Below are positions 8,364 through 18,207 of a stretch of DNA of 64,000 bases, piece after piece. Within the stretch, counting starts at the first letter, position 1, and each line of letters begins with the position of its first letter. The notes under the pieces are model-generated. The model had not been told where the DNA came from. It worked only from the letters and a program-made list of their open reading frames with translations, and made no database searches. The position numbers were made by a program, and so were the translations under genes. The DNA is from NORP309 sp964352735. Its GTDB lineage: Bacteria; Pseudomonadota; Gammaproteobacteria; Xanthomonadales; Marinicellaceae. Location: assembly GCA_964352735.1 (NCBI GenBank), contig CAYGTC010000015.1, forward strand, positions 13,618-77,617. The letters are read 5' to 3'.

Positions 8364-10158
8364 GCGATATGGTATTCCATTGATTGATGTCGTATTGTTT
8401 AATAACTTGTTGCTTACCTTTATAATCTATCACGATTCTTACCAGTTTGTCATTACCTAATCCTATAATTTGCCCTGATTGCACCTGTGCCAGATAGCTT
8501 TTGGTAGGAGAGTAATTAAAAAACTGGCTTTTTTTGTCAGTTTCAACGGTAATATTTGCGCCAAATACACTAGAATTGTCCTTCATGCGCAACCTGACAC
8601 CAATCCAATTCGCTGTGGCAGTTTGATTAATAAATAGTTGTGCTTTTCTGCCAACTTGTGTAATGACGACATCAGAGTCTCCATCATTGTCAATGTCTGC
8701 ATAAGCCGCAGCACGGCCAACCATATCAAAGTTGGTTAAATCTGTATCTGTTGCAATGGATACATAAGTTCTTTCGCAATCGTTGCCACAATTCCAAAAT
8801 AATTGACTTTTTTGTGCATAATGTTGTGCCGACTGGACCTTATTGATGTCATTTTCTACATGACCATTGGTTTGAAAGAAATCTTGCCTACCATCCAAAT
8901 CATAATCAAAAAAGAACAAACCAAAACTCAAAGCCAAACGGCTTTTTGGCCCGACACCCGTGATCACAGATTCATCGGTAAAAAAACCCATACTGGCTCT
9001 GTTGACATAAAAAGACGTCATTTCATTGGCAAAATTGCCAATGGTAACAGCCATGTCCTGATCATTCTTATAGTGAGTGACATCAACCCCCATGGCACCA
9101 GTGGCTTTACCTGCAGCATTATAGGCCAGGCCTATTTCAGCTCCCTGCTCTTTAAAAGTTTTATCTTTTTGGTTGATGAATACAAAGTTCCTTGTTGTAT
9201 CATTGGCAACAATGACATCCTCCCAGCCGTCACGATTGATATCTGAAAACGCCAAAGCAAGAGATTTTCCTTCAAGATCATTTGTTGCTGTACTAGCAAT
9301 GACCATGCCAGCTGACTCGGTCACGTTACTGAATTTATTGTTTGCCGTATGCCATTCATTTTCAAACAGACAATTGTGCGTGCCTGGGAAATTACCTGGA
9401 GGCCCATAGGCACGCCCAATCCCATCAATTTTATAATTGGCAGCCAAATCTAGTGACTTTGACCATTGCACATAATTCAAAACCATTAAGTCCAAATCAC
9501 CATCATTATCGTAGTCAAAGAAACCACTGCTGCTGCTCCATCCATTTTCAGTACAATCCAGTTGCACATCACTCTTAATGAATTTTTTGCCTTGTTGATT
9601 GATATATAAACGGTTGGTTCCTACAGCTGCAAAGAATACGTCATCAAAACCGTCATTGTTCACATCACCAATTGCCAAACCCGTGCCATAGAATTGATCG
9701 TCAAGACCCATTTGTTCAGTCACATCAGTGAAATAACCTTGACCATCGTTGGCATAAATTTTTTGTGTTGGTGCTGGCACTATTTTTTCATCCCATGACC
9801 AATAATTGCCATTGGCAAAAATAATATCTTGGTCTCCATCGTTATCAAAATCAATGAATGCAACACCAGAGCCCATCGTTTCTGGCAACATTCTTTCACC
9901 AGTAGCCCCATTTTCATGAATAAAATCGATACCACGTTGTTGCGATTGTTCAACAAAAACCGTTTGCGGCGGATCAACGATTTTTTTCAATTGCGCTGGT
10001 GCCTGAAAATTCGACTCTTCAACCATGACTGGCGGTTTGCTGCGGTTGATAAAATAGTAAACAGTTGTCGCCAGTGCTGATAAAATGAAAATAACCAATA
10101 GTGACTTTTTAAAGAAATCAGCAATGACCTTATCATTACCTTGAGATGCTTTTGACAT
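8356..10158 (-). CDS. Membrane-anchored FG-GAP/UnbV (CRTAC1-like) protein
   Basis: 600 residues. An N-terminal transmembrane anchor (about 17-37) precedes an extracytoplasmic beta-propeller of FG-GAP/VCBS repeats. At least six Ca-binding loops of the DxDxDG type are visible (DFDNDGDQDI, DVNNDGFDDV, DYDNDGDLDL, DINRDGWEDV, DYDLDGRQDF, DIDNDGDSDV). The last roughly 85 residues form an ASPIC/UnbV domain (NWIGVRLRMKDNSSVFGANI). No catalytic motif is visible. CRTAC1/UnbV proteins are common in marine bacteria and their biochemical role is not established. It sits 4 bp downstream of the multihaem cytochrome gene and overlaps the c-di-GMP gene, so it is probably co-translated with both. A periplasmic scaffold or binding role is inference. 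Confidence 0.85.
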   Translation of the reverse strand: MSKASQGNDKVIADFFKKSLLVIFILSALATTVYYFINRSKPPVMVEESNFQAPAQLKKIVDPPQTVFVEQSQQRGIDFIHENGATGERMLPETMGSGVAFIDFDNDGDQDIIFANGNYWSWDEKIVPAPTQKIYANDGQGYFTDVTEQMGLDDQFYGTGLAIGDVNNDGFDDVFFAAVGTNRLYINQQGKKFIKSDVQLDCTENGWSSSSGFFDYDNDGDLDLMVLNYVQWSKSLDLAANYKIDGIGRAYGPPGNFPGTHNCLFENEWHTANNKFSNVTESAGMVIASTATNDLEGKSLALAFSDINRDGWEDVIVANDTTRNFVFINQKDKTFKEQGAEIGLAYNAAGKATGAMGVDVTHYKNDQDMAVTIGNFANEMTSFYVNRASMGFFTDESVITGVGPKSRLALSFGLFFFDYDLDGRQDFFQTNGHVENDINKVQSAQHYAQKSQLFWNCGNDCERTYVSIATDTDLTNFDMVGRAAAYADIDNDGDSDVVITQVGRKAQLFINQTATANWIGVRLRMKDNSSVFGANITVETDKKSQFFNYSPTKSYLAQVQSGQIIGLGNDKLVRIVIDYKGKQQVIKQYDINQWNTISLE

Positions 10159-10162
10159 GGTT

Positions 10163-12937
10163 TTACTCTGTTCTTATGTTGTTTTTTTGAATAAATTCAT
10201 CGACTGTCATATATGTTGCAGGTTCATTGAGTGGATAGATAGCAATGGCTTCAGCTGCATTATCAACCGCTGTGCTTTTCGCCCTCGCTTTAGCGATTAC
10301 TGTATCATGAACATTATCGTCAGCTTTGTATTTTTGATGCAAACTTTTATGAATTGATGCTTTTTTCAATGCTTCATCGCCACCAATTGCGCTGTATAGT
10401 TGAAAAAGCCCAAAATGAGCGTCTGCCCATTCAGGATTAAGAGACAACACTTCTGAAAAAAGTTTTAATGCCCAATCTTGATGATACGTTTGCTCTTTAT
10501 CACTCAACATTTTGCTGCGTTGAAATACTGTTTGTGCAAACAATGTTACAAATCGATAATCTTTTGAAAAATCAAAGCCACTTAATTGTGCCTGCTCAAA
10601 TGCTGACTCATATACCCGATGAAAATTATCAATGGCCTTTTCAATAAAACCATTCTGTAAATCAATAACACCTGCATAGTAAGCCAACTGCCAAGTATAT
10701 CTAAACTGAGGATTATTTGCTGCTTGTTTCAACGTTTCTTCAGCTTGACCAATTTGTCCTTGCTGTAAATACGTTCTGGTCAGGTTTATCCACCCCTCGG
10801 CCCTGCCCAATTCAGCCACTTTTGCAAAGGCTTGTTCAGCTTGTCTGTAAGCACTTGAACGCAACAAAGCAATACCATAATCATTCCATCTCATCCAACG
10901 ACTGACCACAGGCACTTGGCTGGCTGCATTCGCAATAACGGTAATATTCTTTTTATCTTCAGCCAGTTGAACAATCGGCAAATTATTGAACTTATTCGGT
11001 TCACCAGTAAAATATCGATAATAAATGCTATCAAATTTTCGATAATGTACTTGTGCTTCAATCGTAATATCTCCAGTCAATTCTTCAGGTATATTCAAAG
11101 TATGATGTACCACTGCTGCTGCACCGGGAGGAATATTATGGTTATACAATGCGGTAAAAATATCCTCTACATTACGCCTGTCAATGCGCTCACCATTTTT
11201 ATCAACAACATATGCATTGATGAAATAAGACCAATCATCTACTTTTCCTTGTGAATCGATCCCACCATTGTGGGCTATCAATTCACCATCATGATAAACA
11301 TTGAGGCTCACCCACACTTGGTTAGAATCCGCAGTCCCTTGTGTGAATGCATGTCCTAAGGTCTTGGTTCGGATAACCGATTCAACCAAGTAACGCCGGC
11401 CGGGGACTAATTCAACATGCCCATCATTCAACGGCGCAGTCAGTTGTCCATTTAACTCACCCTCTTCTCGTATGCCAAAGATGTCAATTGACAGGGCTCC
11501 TTTGAGCATATTATTATTTGGATCTGATTGTAAGCCATTCAAAAATTTGACCCCCGAATTAGCTGATTCAAAATAATGACTGTGCACTTGTGCAACGCCG
11601 TTAATTGAATCAGTGATGGCACCAAAATCATCGGAGGCTTGCAAAGGCATATGGCAGTCAGCACAATTTTCTTTGGCTTTTTCAGGATAATAAAAACTGG
11701 TCACAGCATGACCAGAAACACCAGAGAGAAAAAATGAATCATAATGATTTTGCCCACGTAACCATTTGTAATGGTTGAGGCTTTCAGGGATGGAAACTTT
11801 ATGGCAAGTACTACAAAACTCGGCCGTTTTATGCAAAGGTTTCAAATAAGACGATTTATGAAAATCCGGTTTTGCTTTGACTAAAGTTTCATTGACCCAC
11901 TGTAAAAAGGGCAGTTGCGATGAAGTAAAAGGGTATTGCTCAGGAATGGTTAAAGTATAAGCCCCATTGCCTTTGATGGAATTCACATCTGAAATGGCAT
12001 GACATGCGGTACAGGTGATACCAGCCTGACCAATGTCTGTACCACTAAAATCAATTTTTTTATCAAATTCTCCACTGAACATAATCACTGGATCATGACA
12101 AGCTGCACAAAAACGGGCGGCTTGGTGATTACCATCTCTCTCATTCAAGACATCACGTGTATTATTGACTGCAAAAGCATAAGACTGGTTATTGAAACTA
12201 GAGACTTTATGAACACTGTTCATCCAACCATGGTGGATATCCTGATGACAACCCTTACAATAGTCATTGTTATCCAAATCTCTAGGGAGGATATATTCGT
12301 TGGTACTGGTTTGAGCCAATGATGGGGAGAAGAGCGGATTCATTTCATCATATTTGATTGTTTTTGGCCAAAATGTATCATACTGCAACCACGCCATAAT
12401 GCCTACAGTGATAACGGTAAGCAATACTGTCAATTGAGCGGGGCTCCATGACAATTTAAAACCTGCAAGTCTGTGCATTATAAACAACCATATAGCCATC
12501 AAAGGTAAAATGACATGAACCCAATAGATGATCTGCCTTACTTGTGAATTTTTTATTTCAAGTAACGGCATACCACGCGTCAATACCAATCCTGAGATCA
12601 ATAATAACAACGATGCAACAAACAAGGCATAACCAGCCTTTATTGCTCTTTTATTGCGACGATGCTTGGTATTACCAATGTGAACCCATCCATAAATGAT
12701 CACTGGAATGATCAACAACAAACCCAATACCAAGTGGCTCAAAAACATATAAAGATAAACTTGATCTTGTAAAATTTTATCATGTAACCATTCAAAAAAT
12801 GTAATGGTTGATAAATACAATGAATTGATTATCAACAAAGCAAACAGCACAAAAATAAAACCTAAGAGAACCTTTAATTTCGGACCAACTGCCAACCGTG
12901 CTTTTCTTTTATTACTGTTTTTGCTGGCAACACTCAT
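10163..12937 (-). CDS. Five-haem membrane cytochrome c with TPR domain
   Basis: 924 residues. The N-terminus has about five transmembrane helices (near 21-45, 60-83, 100-120, 136-158 and 167-185). It is followed by a periplasmic domain with five CxxCH haem c sites: CKGCH (227-231), CAACH (277-281), CTACH (309-313), CSTCH (375-379) and CADCH (425-429). Their layout resembles the cytochrome c554 family. A beta-rich region (about 460-680) and a TPR domain (about 700-870, QAEQAFAKVAELGRAEGW) follow. It should pass electrons between the membrane and a periplasmic partner; the substrate is unknown. It lies 2 bp after the lipoprotein gene and 4 bp before the UnbV gene. Confidence 0.88.
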   Translation of the reverse strand: MSVASKNSNKRKARLAVGPKLKVLLGFIFVLFALLIINSLYLSTITFFEWLHDKILQDQVYLYMFLSHLVLGLLLIIPVIIYGWVHIGNTKHRRNKRAIKAGYALFVASLLLLISGLVLTRGMPLLEIKNSQVRQIIYWVHVILPLMAIWLFIMHRLAGFKLSWSPAQLTVLLTVITVGIMAWLQYDTFWPKTIKYDEMNPLFSPSLAQTSTNEYILPRDLDNNDYCKGCHQDIHHGWMNSVHKVSSFNNQSYAFAVNNTRDVLNERDGNHQAARFCAACHDPVIMFSGEFDKKIDFSGTDIGQAGITCTACHAISDVNSIKGNGAYTLTIPEQYPFTSSQLPFLQWVNETLVKAKPDFHKSSYLKPLHKTAEFCSTCHKVSIPESLNHYKWLRGQNHYDSFFLSGVSGHAVTSFYYPEKAKENCADCHMPLQASDDFGAITDSINGVAQVHSHYFESANSGVKFLNGLQSDPNNNMLKGALSIDIFGIREEGELNGQLTAPLNDGHVELVPGRRYLVESVIRTKTLGHAFTQGTADSNQVWVSLNVYHDGELIAHNGGIDSQGKVDDWSYFINAYVVDKNGERIDRRNVEDIFTALYNHNIPPGAAAVVHHTLNIPEELTGDITIEAQVHYRKFDSIYYRYFTGEPNKFNNLPIVQLAEDKKNITVIANAASQVPVVSRWMRWNDYGIALLRSSAYRQAEQAFAKVAELGRAEGWINLTRTYLQQGQIGQAEETLKQAANNPQFRYTWQLAYYAGVIDLQNGFIEKAIDNFHRVYESAFEQAQLSGFDFSKDYRFVTLFAQTVFQRSKMLSDKEQTYHQDWALKLFSEVLSLNPEWADAHFGLFQLYSAIGGDEALKKASIHKSLHQKYKADDNVHDTVIAKARAKSTAVDNAAEAIAIYPLNEPATYMTVDEFIQKNNIRTE

Positions 12938-12939
12938 GG

Positions 12940-15900
12940 TTATCGCCCTGCCTGAAACCGCGTATTGTATTGATTATTTAATGTTTTCGCTGCCTCTGAC
13001 AATGCTCCATCAGCAGGTATAGGAGCCAAAGTTTCCCCATCCTTTGTTAATATGTCCATGTCTTTAGCCCAACCTTTAAATTGTAATATAAAGTATCTTT
13101 TATGATCAGCTGGGATTGTTGGCAGAGTATCATGGTATGAGAGCTCAATGGCTTCTCCAGCACCAATGATTGCAAGTGCATTGTCCTGATCACGTACCAA
13201 AGGTGTTATGTCTCCTAATCTGCTGTATGCACCTTCCATATAACGCGTGTCCCAAAACGGCTGAACATCTCCAAATTCATATTCAGGTACTCTTTGCCTG
13301 TTATCATTGCGTTTTGGAAAACCCAGTTGATACAAATTGGCTTTATGTAAAGTCAGGTTGTATTCATTCACTGTTGGAGCTTGAACCGCGGCAAACAATG
13401 CCAATTGATCAAAGTAAACTTCCATATTGGTGAGTATTCGCAGTGATCTGGTTTTTTCAGGTATGAATAGTGGAACACTGGCAGATCGAGGCATGCCAGC
13501 GGGGTAACCAAATTCATTTAATAAAGTTTTCCATTCACCATCATGCAAATATTGAATGGTCGGTGCTTGCGCTTTCAGGCCCGCTTGCCAAGCAGCAAAC
13601 ATGGTTTGTGAATAACCATATTCTACCCAACCATTCATGATCAAGTGATAATCACCTGCTAAATCATCAGCAAAATCCATGGTAATCTGTTGAGGTTCAA
13701 CCAGACCTAAAAATCGATGATCCTTATTATCAATATTGATTGCTTTTTTGTCTGTGTGACGCACTGAATCGGTTACATCTTTATTAAATTTATTCCACAC
13801 ATGACTGGGTTCAATGAGTTCACGGTAATACAATAGATCACCTGTTACAACGGGGTCAGATATTTGCATTCTTTCATCTAAAACGACCGACCATTGTTGT
13901 GGTACATCTACAACTTTTATGTTCAATGTATCCAAATAAGCAGATTCTTCCATTGGTTCTGTGAATTGAATTTTATACAGCCCTTCATAACTACTCATTT
14001 GTTGTGCTGAAACCACATAATTTTCCCATGGCCTGGGCTCTCCATACTCTTCACGTCCTACAGCAAATCCAATACCACCAACACCCAAAACATCACTGAC
14101 AAATTCGTACTGTCCATTATTCCATGCAAATATGACTGGGCAACTGGATAACTGCCTTTGTGTTTCAGTAATTTTATGGTACTTTGAGGCTTTCAACCCT
14201 ATTTCTGTTTGATAAACACCATCTGACCAGTTAATGCCTATAAAATCAATATTTTGCTTGTTTCCAGCGGCCATGCTCGTGGCCTGATAATCTTGATCAA
14301 GCCCTGTTAAATTATGAAAACTGTTTGCCACCGAATAGAACTCTCCATTATAAACCACCATGTTTGTTCCAATACCCGAGTGGTTAGACCTCACCGAATT
14401 GGCATCATCTTCTTTTCCTGACAAATTAAATAAAATAAAAGGCAAACGATTGCTACTGGCTGAAACAATAGATATTTGATCGTTACTTGCCAACAATAAT
14501 TCTGGTCCATTTTCTGTATTCAATACTTTGATTTGTTCAACATTGCTGACCAATATTTGTTCAATTGTTTGGCCATTGGTATCAGTGACTTTGATGCCTT
14601 GTTTGTCCACAAACAAATATTCACTCTTTGCATCGCCATCAACGTCCATCAGTAACATCAAGTCAGCGATAATGTTCGTTTTTGAGGACAGTCTCATGTA
14701 TTCTTTTTTTACCACATCAAACTCATATTGATTCAATTCACCATTTACAAACAACACGTTAATTTCCGGTATGCCATTCATATTGTTATCAGCCAAACTG
14801 AATGATTGTGGTTCATGATCAAAGACATCTTCAAAAGCTTCATATCGCCACATTCTGTCATTCAATAATGTAGTCATGGAGTTTTTTGACTGTAAGATAA
14901 TGTCTGCATCCCTGTCTTTGTCCACATCTTCAATAAAAATATGGGTATGGTCTTTTGTTCGTGGTAACTCAACCTGACTGGATAAAGCCGTAAATGTGTT
15001 ATTGAGATTATTGTTCCATATTTCAAATACGCCTTGTTGTGATAATAATAATAAATCTATGTCACCATCATGATCGGCATCTGCCAAACGAACGACAGAA
15101 GACGACAACTCAGCAAAACCAAAAGCCTGCATGTCAACCGCTTCAAACCCTTGATTGTTCTGAAAATAAAGCTGATCTTTTTGACCAGTGATGTATACAT
15201 CAATCAAACCATCATTGTTAATATCTGCCCAAGCCACTTGATGATTACTGTCATCTATTTCAATGGTAAATAATGCTTGCTCTGAACCATTAATTCCTGA
15301 ATAAACTTGTAATCTTTGCTCATCTAGCACATACAATTGTGATTGACCTTGTTGTTTTAAATCCACCACACCAAAACCATTAAGATTGCTTTTATTCATC
15401 AGTGTCAATGGTTCAGGAGGCTTAAAAAATGGGGCTGAAACGTTCTTTTTCACTGTGATTGGCACATCGCTCATATGTGTTTGAGCGGTTGCTTTTGGTC
15501 CCATTCTTGTATATTTAATCTCGGCCAATCGAGCTTTTGGATTCGCTGCTAATTTTTGATAATCGTTGAGCATGACTTGCGCTAACTCAGCGTTATTTGA
15601 CCTTTGTGCCGCCATAAAACCGCCATAATAAGCACTGCGCAAATAGCCATCTATGCCAATGGCCTTTTGATAGAAATTCAATGCTTGGTCAATGTTGCCA
15701 TTTTGAAGATGGCATTGACCAGCAAAATATAGAGCATAAGCATCTTGTGAATCATACTTTAAAATGTGTTCAAAACGTGGAAGAGCTTGATCACATAACC
15801 CTTGATTGAATTTAAGAATGGCTATAATGTATTGGCCCACCAAATTATTGGCATCACCCTCTACCAATTTTTCTGCAATGGCAATGGCTTTCTCTTCATC

Positions 15901-16218
15901 TCCTTGTTCTTGTCGATTTAACAAGGCTATGGCAAGATTTTGCTGAGCAATTGCCCATTGATCATTCAATTTAGCTAAGCTGAGAAAAGTTTCAGCAGCA
16001 CCCGAATAGTCAAAATAACCCATTTGCCCAACGCCTTTATTATTCAGCACAATGTGTTGTTTTGGAATTTCAACAGCCTCAATTGTCTCTGGTAAATGTT
16101 CTTGTGATTCATTCATACAACCACTGTGCACAATGATCGCTGACAGTAACAGAATGCATTTTAGCGTAAAGGCATTATGATTTTTTATTATTTTTTTTGG
16201 CATTGTCAATTCTTTCAT
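12940..16218 (-). CDS. Giant TPR/FG-GAP/UnbV-like lipoprotein
   Basis: 1092 residues, unrecognised as a whole. The N-terminus has a hydrophobic leader and a lipobox-like IVHSGC, so it is probably lipid-anchored. TPR repeats occupy about 60-240 (DQALNFYQKAIGIDGYLRSAYYGG). An FG-GAP-type propeller follows, with DINNDGLIDV, DADHDGDIDL and DVDKDRDADI. After that comes a segment resembling ASPIC/UnbV (NSVRSNHSGIGTNMVVYNG to IDFIGINWSDGVYQ), then about 400 residues of beta-rich sequence I cannot assign. Two starts are possible, 16218 and 16203 (MPKKII); neither has a clear ribosome site. Both overlap the end of the nitrilase gene. The architecture echoes the UnbV protein two genes downstream, as if the two arose by duplication. 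Confidence 0.8.
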   Translation of the reverse strand: MKELTMPKKIIKNHNAFTLKCILLLSAIIVHSGCMNESQEHLPETIEAVEIPKQHIVLNNKGVGQMGYFDYSGAAETFLSLAKLNDQWAIAQQNLAIALLNRQEQGDEEKAIAIAEKLVEGDANNLVGQYIIAILKFNQGLCDQALPRFEHILKYDSQDAYALYFAGQCHLQNGNIDQALNFYQKAIGIDGYLRSAYYGGFMAAQRSNNAELAQVMLNDYQKLAANPKARLAEIKYTRMGPKATAQTHMSDVPITVKKNVSAPFFKPPEPLTLMNKSNLNGFGVVDLKQQGQSQLYVLDEQRLQVYSGINGSEQALFTIEIDDSNHQVAWADINNDGLIDVYITGQKDQLYFQNNQGFEAVDMQAFGFAELSSSVVRLADADHDGDIDLLLLSQQGVFEIWNNNLNNTFTALSSQVELPRTKDHTHIFIEDVDKDRDADIILQSKNSMTTLLNDRMWRYEAFEDVFDHEPQSFSLADNNMNGIPEINVLFVNGELNQYEFDVVKKEYMRLSSKTNIIADLMLLMDVDGDAKSEYLFVDKQGIKVTDTNGQTIEQILVSNVEQIKVLNTENGPELLLASNDQISIVSASSNRLPFILFNLSGKEDDANSVRSNHSGIGTNMVVYNGEFYSVANSFHNLTGLDQDYQATSMAAGNKQNIDFIGINWSDGVYQTEIGLKASKYHKITETQRQLSSCPVIFAWNNGQYEFVSDVLGVGGIGFAVGREEYGEPRPWENYVVSAQQMSSYEGLYKIQFTEPMEESAYLDTLNIKVVDVPQQWSVVLDERMQISDPVVTGDLLYYRELIEPSHVWNKFNKDVTDSVRHTDKKAINIDNKDHRFLGLVEPQQITMDFADDLAGDYHLIMNGWVEYGYSQTMFAAWQAGLKAQAPTIQYLHDGEWKTLLNEFGYPAGMPRSASVPLFIPEKTRSLRILTNMEVYFDQLALFAAVQAPTVNEYNLTLHKANLYQLGFPKRNDNRQRVPEYEFGDVQPFWDTRYMEGAYSRLGDITPLVRDQDNALAIIGAGEAIELSYHDTLPTIPADHKRYFILQFKGWAKDMDILTKDGETLAPIPADGALSEAAKTLNNQYNTRFQAGR

Positions 16219-17158
16219 TTAATTGGTTTATGGTTGGAATTCTGGAATCTGGTGAAAAATGATCCCTTTGATGATATGTGTAAGCTTGAGAACGGTGGTG
16301 ATTTAACATATCGTGGCCGACCCTTCTTGCCTTTTCTTCTCTCAACGCAGTTAAATCGATGGGTGCTACAACAATTTTCTCTCCTGAATTTTCACCTGCT
16401 GTTGCAAGGATTCGACCATCAAAATCAACAATCATAGACCCTCCTGGCCAACTGAATGGTGGGTAATTTTGAAAACTGGCCCCTTGATTGGCAGCCACCA
16501 CATAAACCATATTTTCCAAAGCCCTTGTTCGGTTAATCAAATCCCACCATTCCATTGGATGTGAAGAACCCCAAGGATCCATATAAGCGGAAACTCGATT
16601 AATAACCTCTGCACCTTGCATTGCAATTTCACGAATACACTCAGGAAAAAGCCAATCATAACAAATGGCAACACCCAATTTACCCAATTCAGTTTCCACA
16701 ACTGGGAATAATGGCAAATCATATTCTGGCAAATCAGCAGGTGAAGTATGCACCTCCCAGGGTATCCACGTGTTAACTTTACGGTACTTTGATAATATAC
16801 CTTGCGGCCCTATCAATAATGTCGTGTTAAAAACATGCCCTGGATAGCGCTCATCTTTTTCAAGAAAGCTTGCTGTTTGAATATAGATGCCATATTTTTT
16901 GCAGAGTTTATGGTATTTGTCGGTGTGTTTATTTGGTAATTCAATGGCCAATTTATCGTGCAACGACTTTGCATCAGGATAAATGGGCACTTGATGACCA
17001 AATTCCGGTAATACAAATAATCGCACATCGAAAAAAGGTTCATACCCAAGTAAAGTCTTTTCAACCATATTACACATGGCTTTACAACGGTGACCAATAT
17101 CCTTTCTCGAGGAAGGCGCAGGAAAATCAGTCTGAATTGAAGCAGCGTAGTATCTCAT
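16175..17158 (-). CDS. Nitrilase-superfamily carbon-nitrogen hydrolase
   Basis: 327 residues, cytoplasmic (no signal peptide). The nitrilase-fold catalytic triad is intact: Glu52 (FVLPEFGHQ), Lys127 (SKYRKVNTW) and Cys166 (GVAICYDWLFPE). It therefore hydrolyses an amide, carbamoyl group or nitrile; the substrate cannot be read from the sequence. The ending NHHRSQAYTYHQRDHFSPDS is not one I recognise from a characterised subfamily. It is the first gene of the five-gene operon, and its 3' end overlaps the lipoprotein start. The combination of a cytoplasmic amidohydrolase with surface haem and propeller proteins is unusual. Confidence 0.85.
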   Translation of the reverse strand: MRYYAASIQTDFPAPSSRKDIGHRCKAMCNMVEKTLLGYEPFFDVRLFVLPEFGHQVPIYPDAKSLHDKLAIELPNKHTDKYHKLCKKYGIYIQTASFLEKDERYPGHVFNTTLLIGPQGILSKYRKVNTWIPWEVHTSPADLPEYDLPLFPVVETELGKLGVAICYDWLFPECIREIAMQGAEVINRVSAYMDPWGSSHPMEWWDLINRTRALENMVYVVAANQGASFQNYPPFSWPGGSMIVDFDGRILATAGENSGEKIVVAPIDLTALREEKARRVGHDMLNHHRSQAYTYHQRDHFSPDSRIPTINQLNERIDNAKKNNKKS

Positions 17159-17370
17159 TTGTCATTGATTACGACCCTATTTAAGATTCTGAAGCATTAA
17201 GAAAAATCGCCATTAAAAAACAATTGAAGAAAAAATTGCAGCCAAAAATTTCAACTTTAGCAAGCGCATTTCTCAGTTCTAAAAACCATATCACGAATCA
17301 CAATGAGGTCTTAAAGTAAAAAACAATATTTTATCACTTCAAAACCATCTCTGCAGAAATATCGTATTGA

Positions 17371-18195
17371 TTAGAGCTCAAAAGTTATTTTGATATCTTT
17401 AGTTTGATTGGTTTCTATACCGTAATTCACAGGTGGATCAAACTTCCATTGTCTGACGGCTTTCAATGCTGCACTGTTGAATGTATTCAATTTACGGTAA
17501 GTATCAACAACACGTGTATTCACCACATCACCATAAACATCAATTTCCACTCTTACAGAAACCCAGCCTATTTCTTTATTTCTGGCTGCTTTAGCAGGAT
17601 AGACAGGAGAAACATTTTTAATCCTTTTCCATACATACTTTCCTTTTTGCTGAGTATCAAGCGCCGTTTCAGCAATGGCTTGTTTTGCTGCAGCTTCATC
17701 TGCAATGCGTTTTTCCTCAGCAAGCCGATCAAGTTCTTTTTGTCGCTCGTCTGCAAGTCGTTGTTCCTGTGCAGCCTTTTCAGCTATTTCTCGTTCTGCT
17801 TTTTCTCGTTCTGCTTTTTCTCGTTCTGCTTTTTCTTTTTCTGCTTTTTGCTCTTCAGCTTTTTGCTCTAGAGCAATTTTTTCTGCTGCGGCTTCATCAA
17901 TGGCATTTTGATCCAGTTCAGGCACAGCAATATCATCTTGATCGACGGCATCAGGAATTTGTTCCGCAATCTCATCTTCATCAGCAAACAAGGCATCTCT
18001 ATCCATACCAAGGTCATCGACACCAATATCTAAATCGGTATCAGGTTGATACTGCACATCAATTTGCGGGGCATCAGCGCGTTCAGGTATTTTATCGGCC
18101 CATGTGGGTTTATTTTGATTGGTTGACTCATTAGAGGTTTGTGCATGAGTCGAAAGCACATAAACTAAGCATATTGTAACTACAAAAACTTTCAT
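17371..18195 (-). CDS. TonB C-terminal-domain protein with signal peptide
   Basis: 274 residues. I use the ATG at 18195 because GGGAGAG lies just upstream; a longer frame would use TTG. The N-terminus (MKVFVVTICLVYVLSTHAQT) looks like a cleavable signal peptide rather than the uncleaved anchor of classical TonB. An acidic stretch (about 35-95) is followed by a charged Glu/Lys/Ala coiled coil (about 100-175, including EKAER repeats) and a TonB_C domain (YPAKAARNKEIGWVSVRVEI to AVRQWKFDPP). No ExbB/ExbD genes are nearby. It may act as a periplasmic linker rather than an energy transducer. Alternatively, the leader stays uncleaved and it is a conventional TonB. Confidence 0.75.
   Translation of the reverse strand: MKVFVVTICLVYVLSTHAQTSNESTNQNKPTWADKIPERADAPQIDVQYQPDTDLDIGVDDLGMDRDALFADEDEIAEQIPDAVDQDDIAVPELDQNAIDEAAAEKIALEQKAEEQKAEKEKAEREKAEREKAEREIAEKAAQEQRLADERQKELDRLAEEKRIADEAAAKQAIAETALDTQQKGKYVWKRIKNVSPVYPAKAARNKEIGWVSVRVEIDVYGDVVNTRVVDTYRKLNTFNSAALKAVRQWKFDPPVNYGIETNQTKDIKITFEL
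17791..17835. repeat. Three perfect 15-bp tandem repeats in the TonB-like gene
   Basis: The unit tcgttctgctttttc occurs three times in a row, followed by two diverged copies to about 17865. On the coding strand it encodes EKAER repeats of the coiled coil. Perfect, in-frame 15-bp units can expand or contract without breaking the gene. Confidence 0.9.
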
Positions 18196-18207
18196 CTTCT
18201 CTCCCAA

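Noticed and set aside
17404..18134. Several overlapping Phe/Cys/Ser/Leu-rich frames opposite the TonB-like gene
   Set aside because: Low-complexity antisense translations of the Glu/Ala/Lys repeats.
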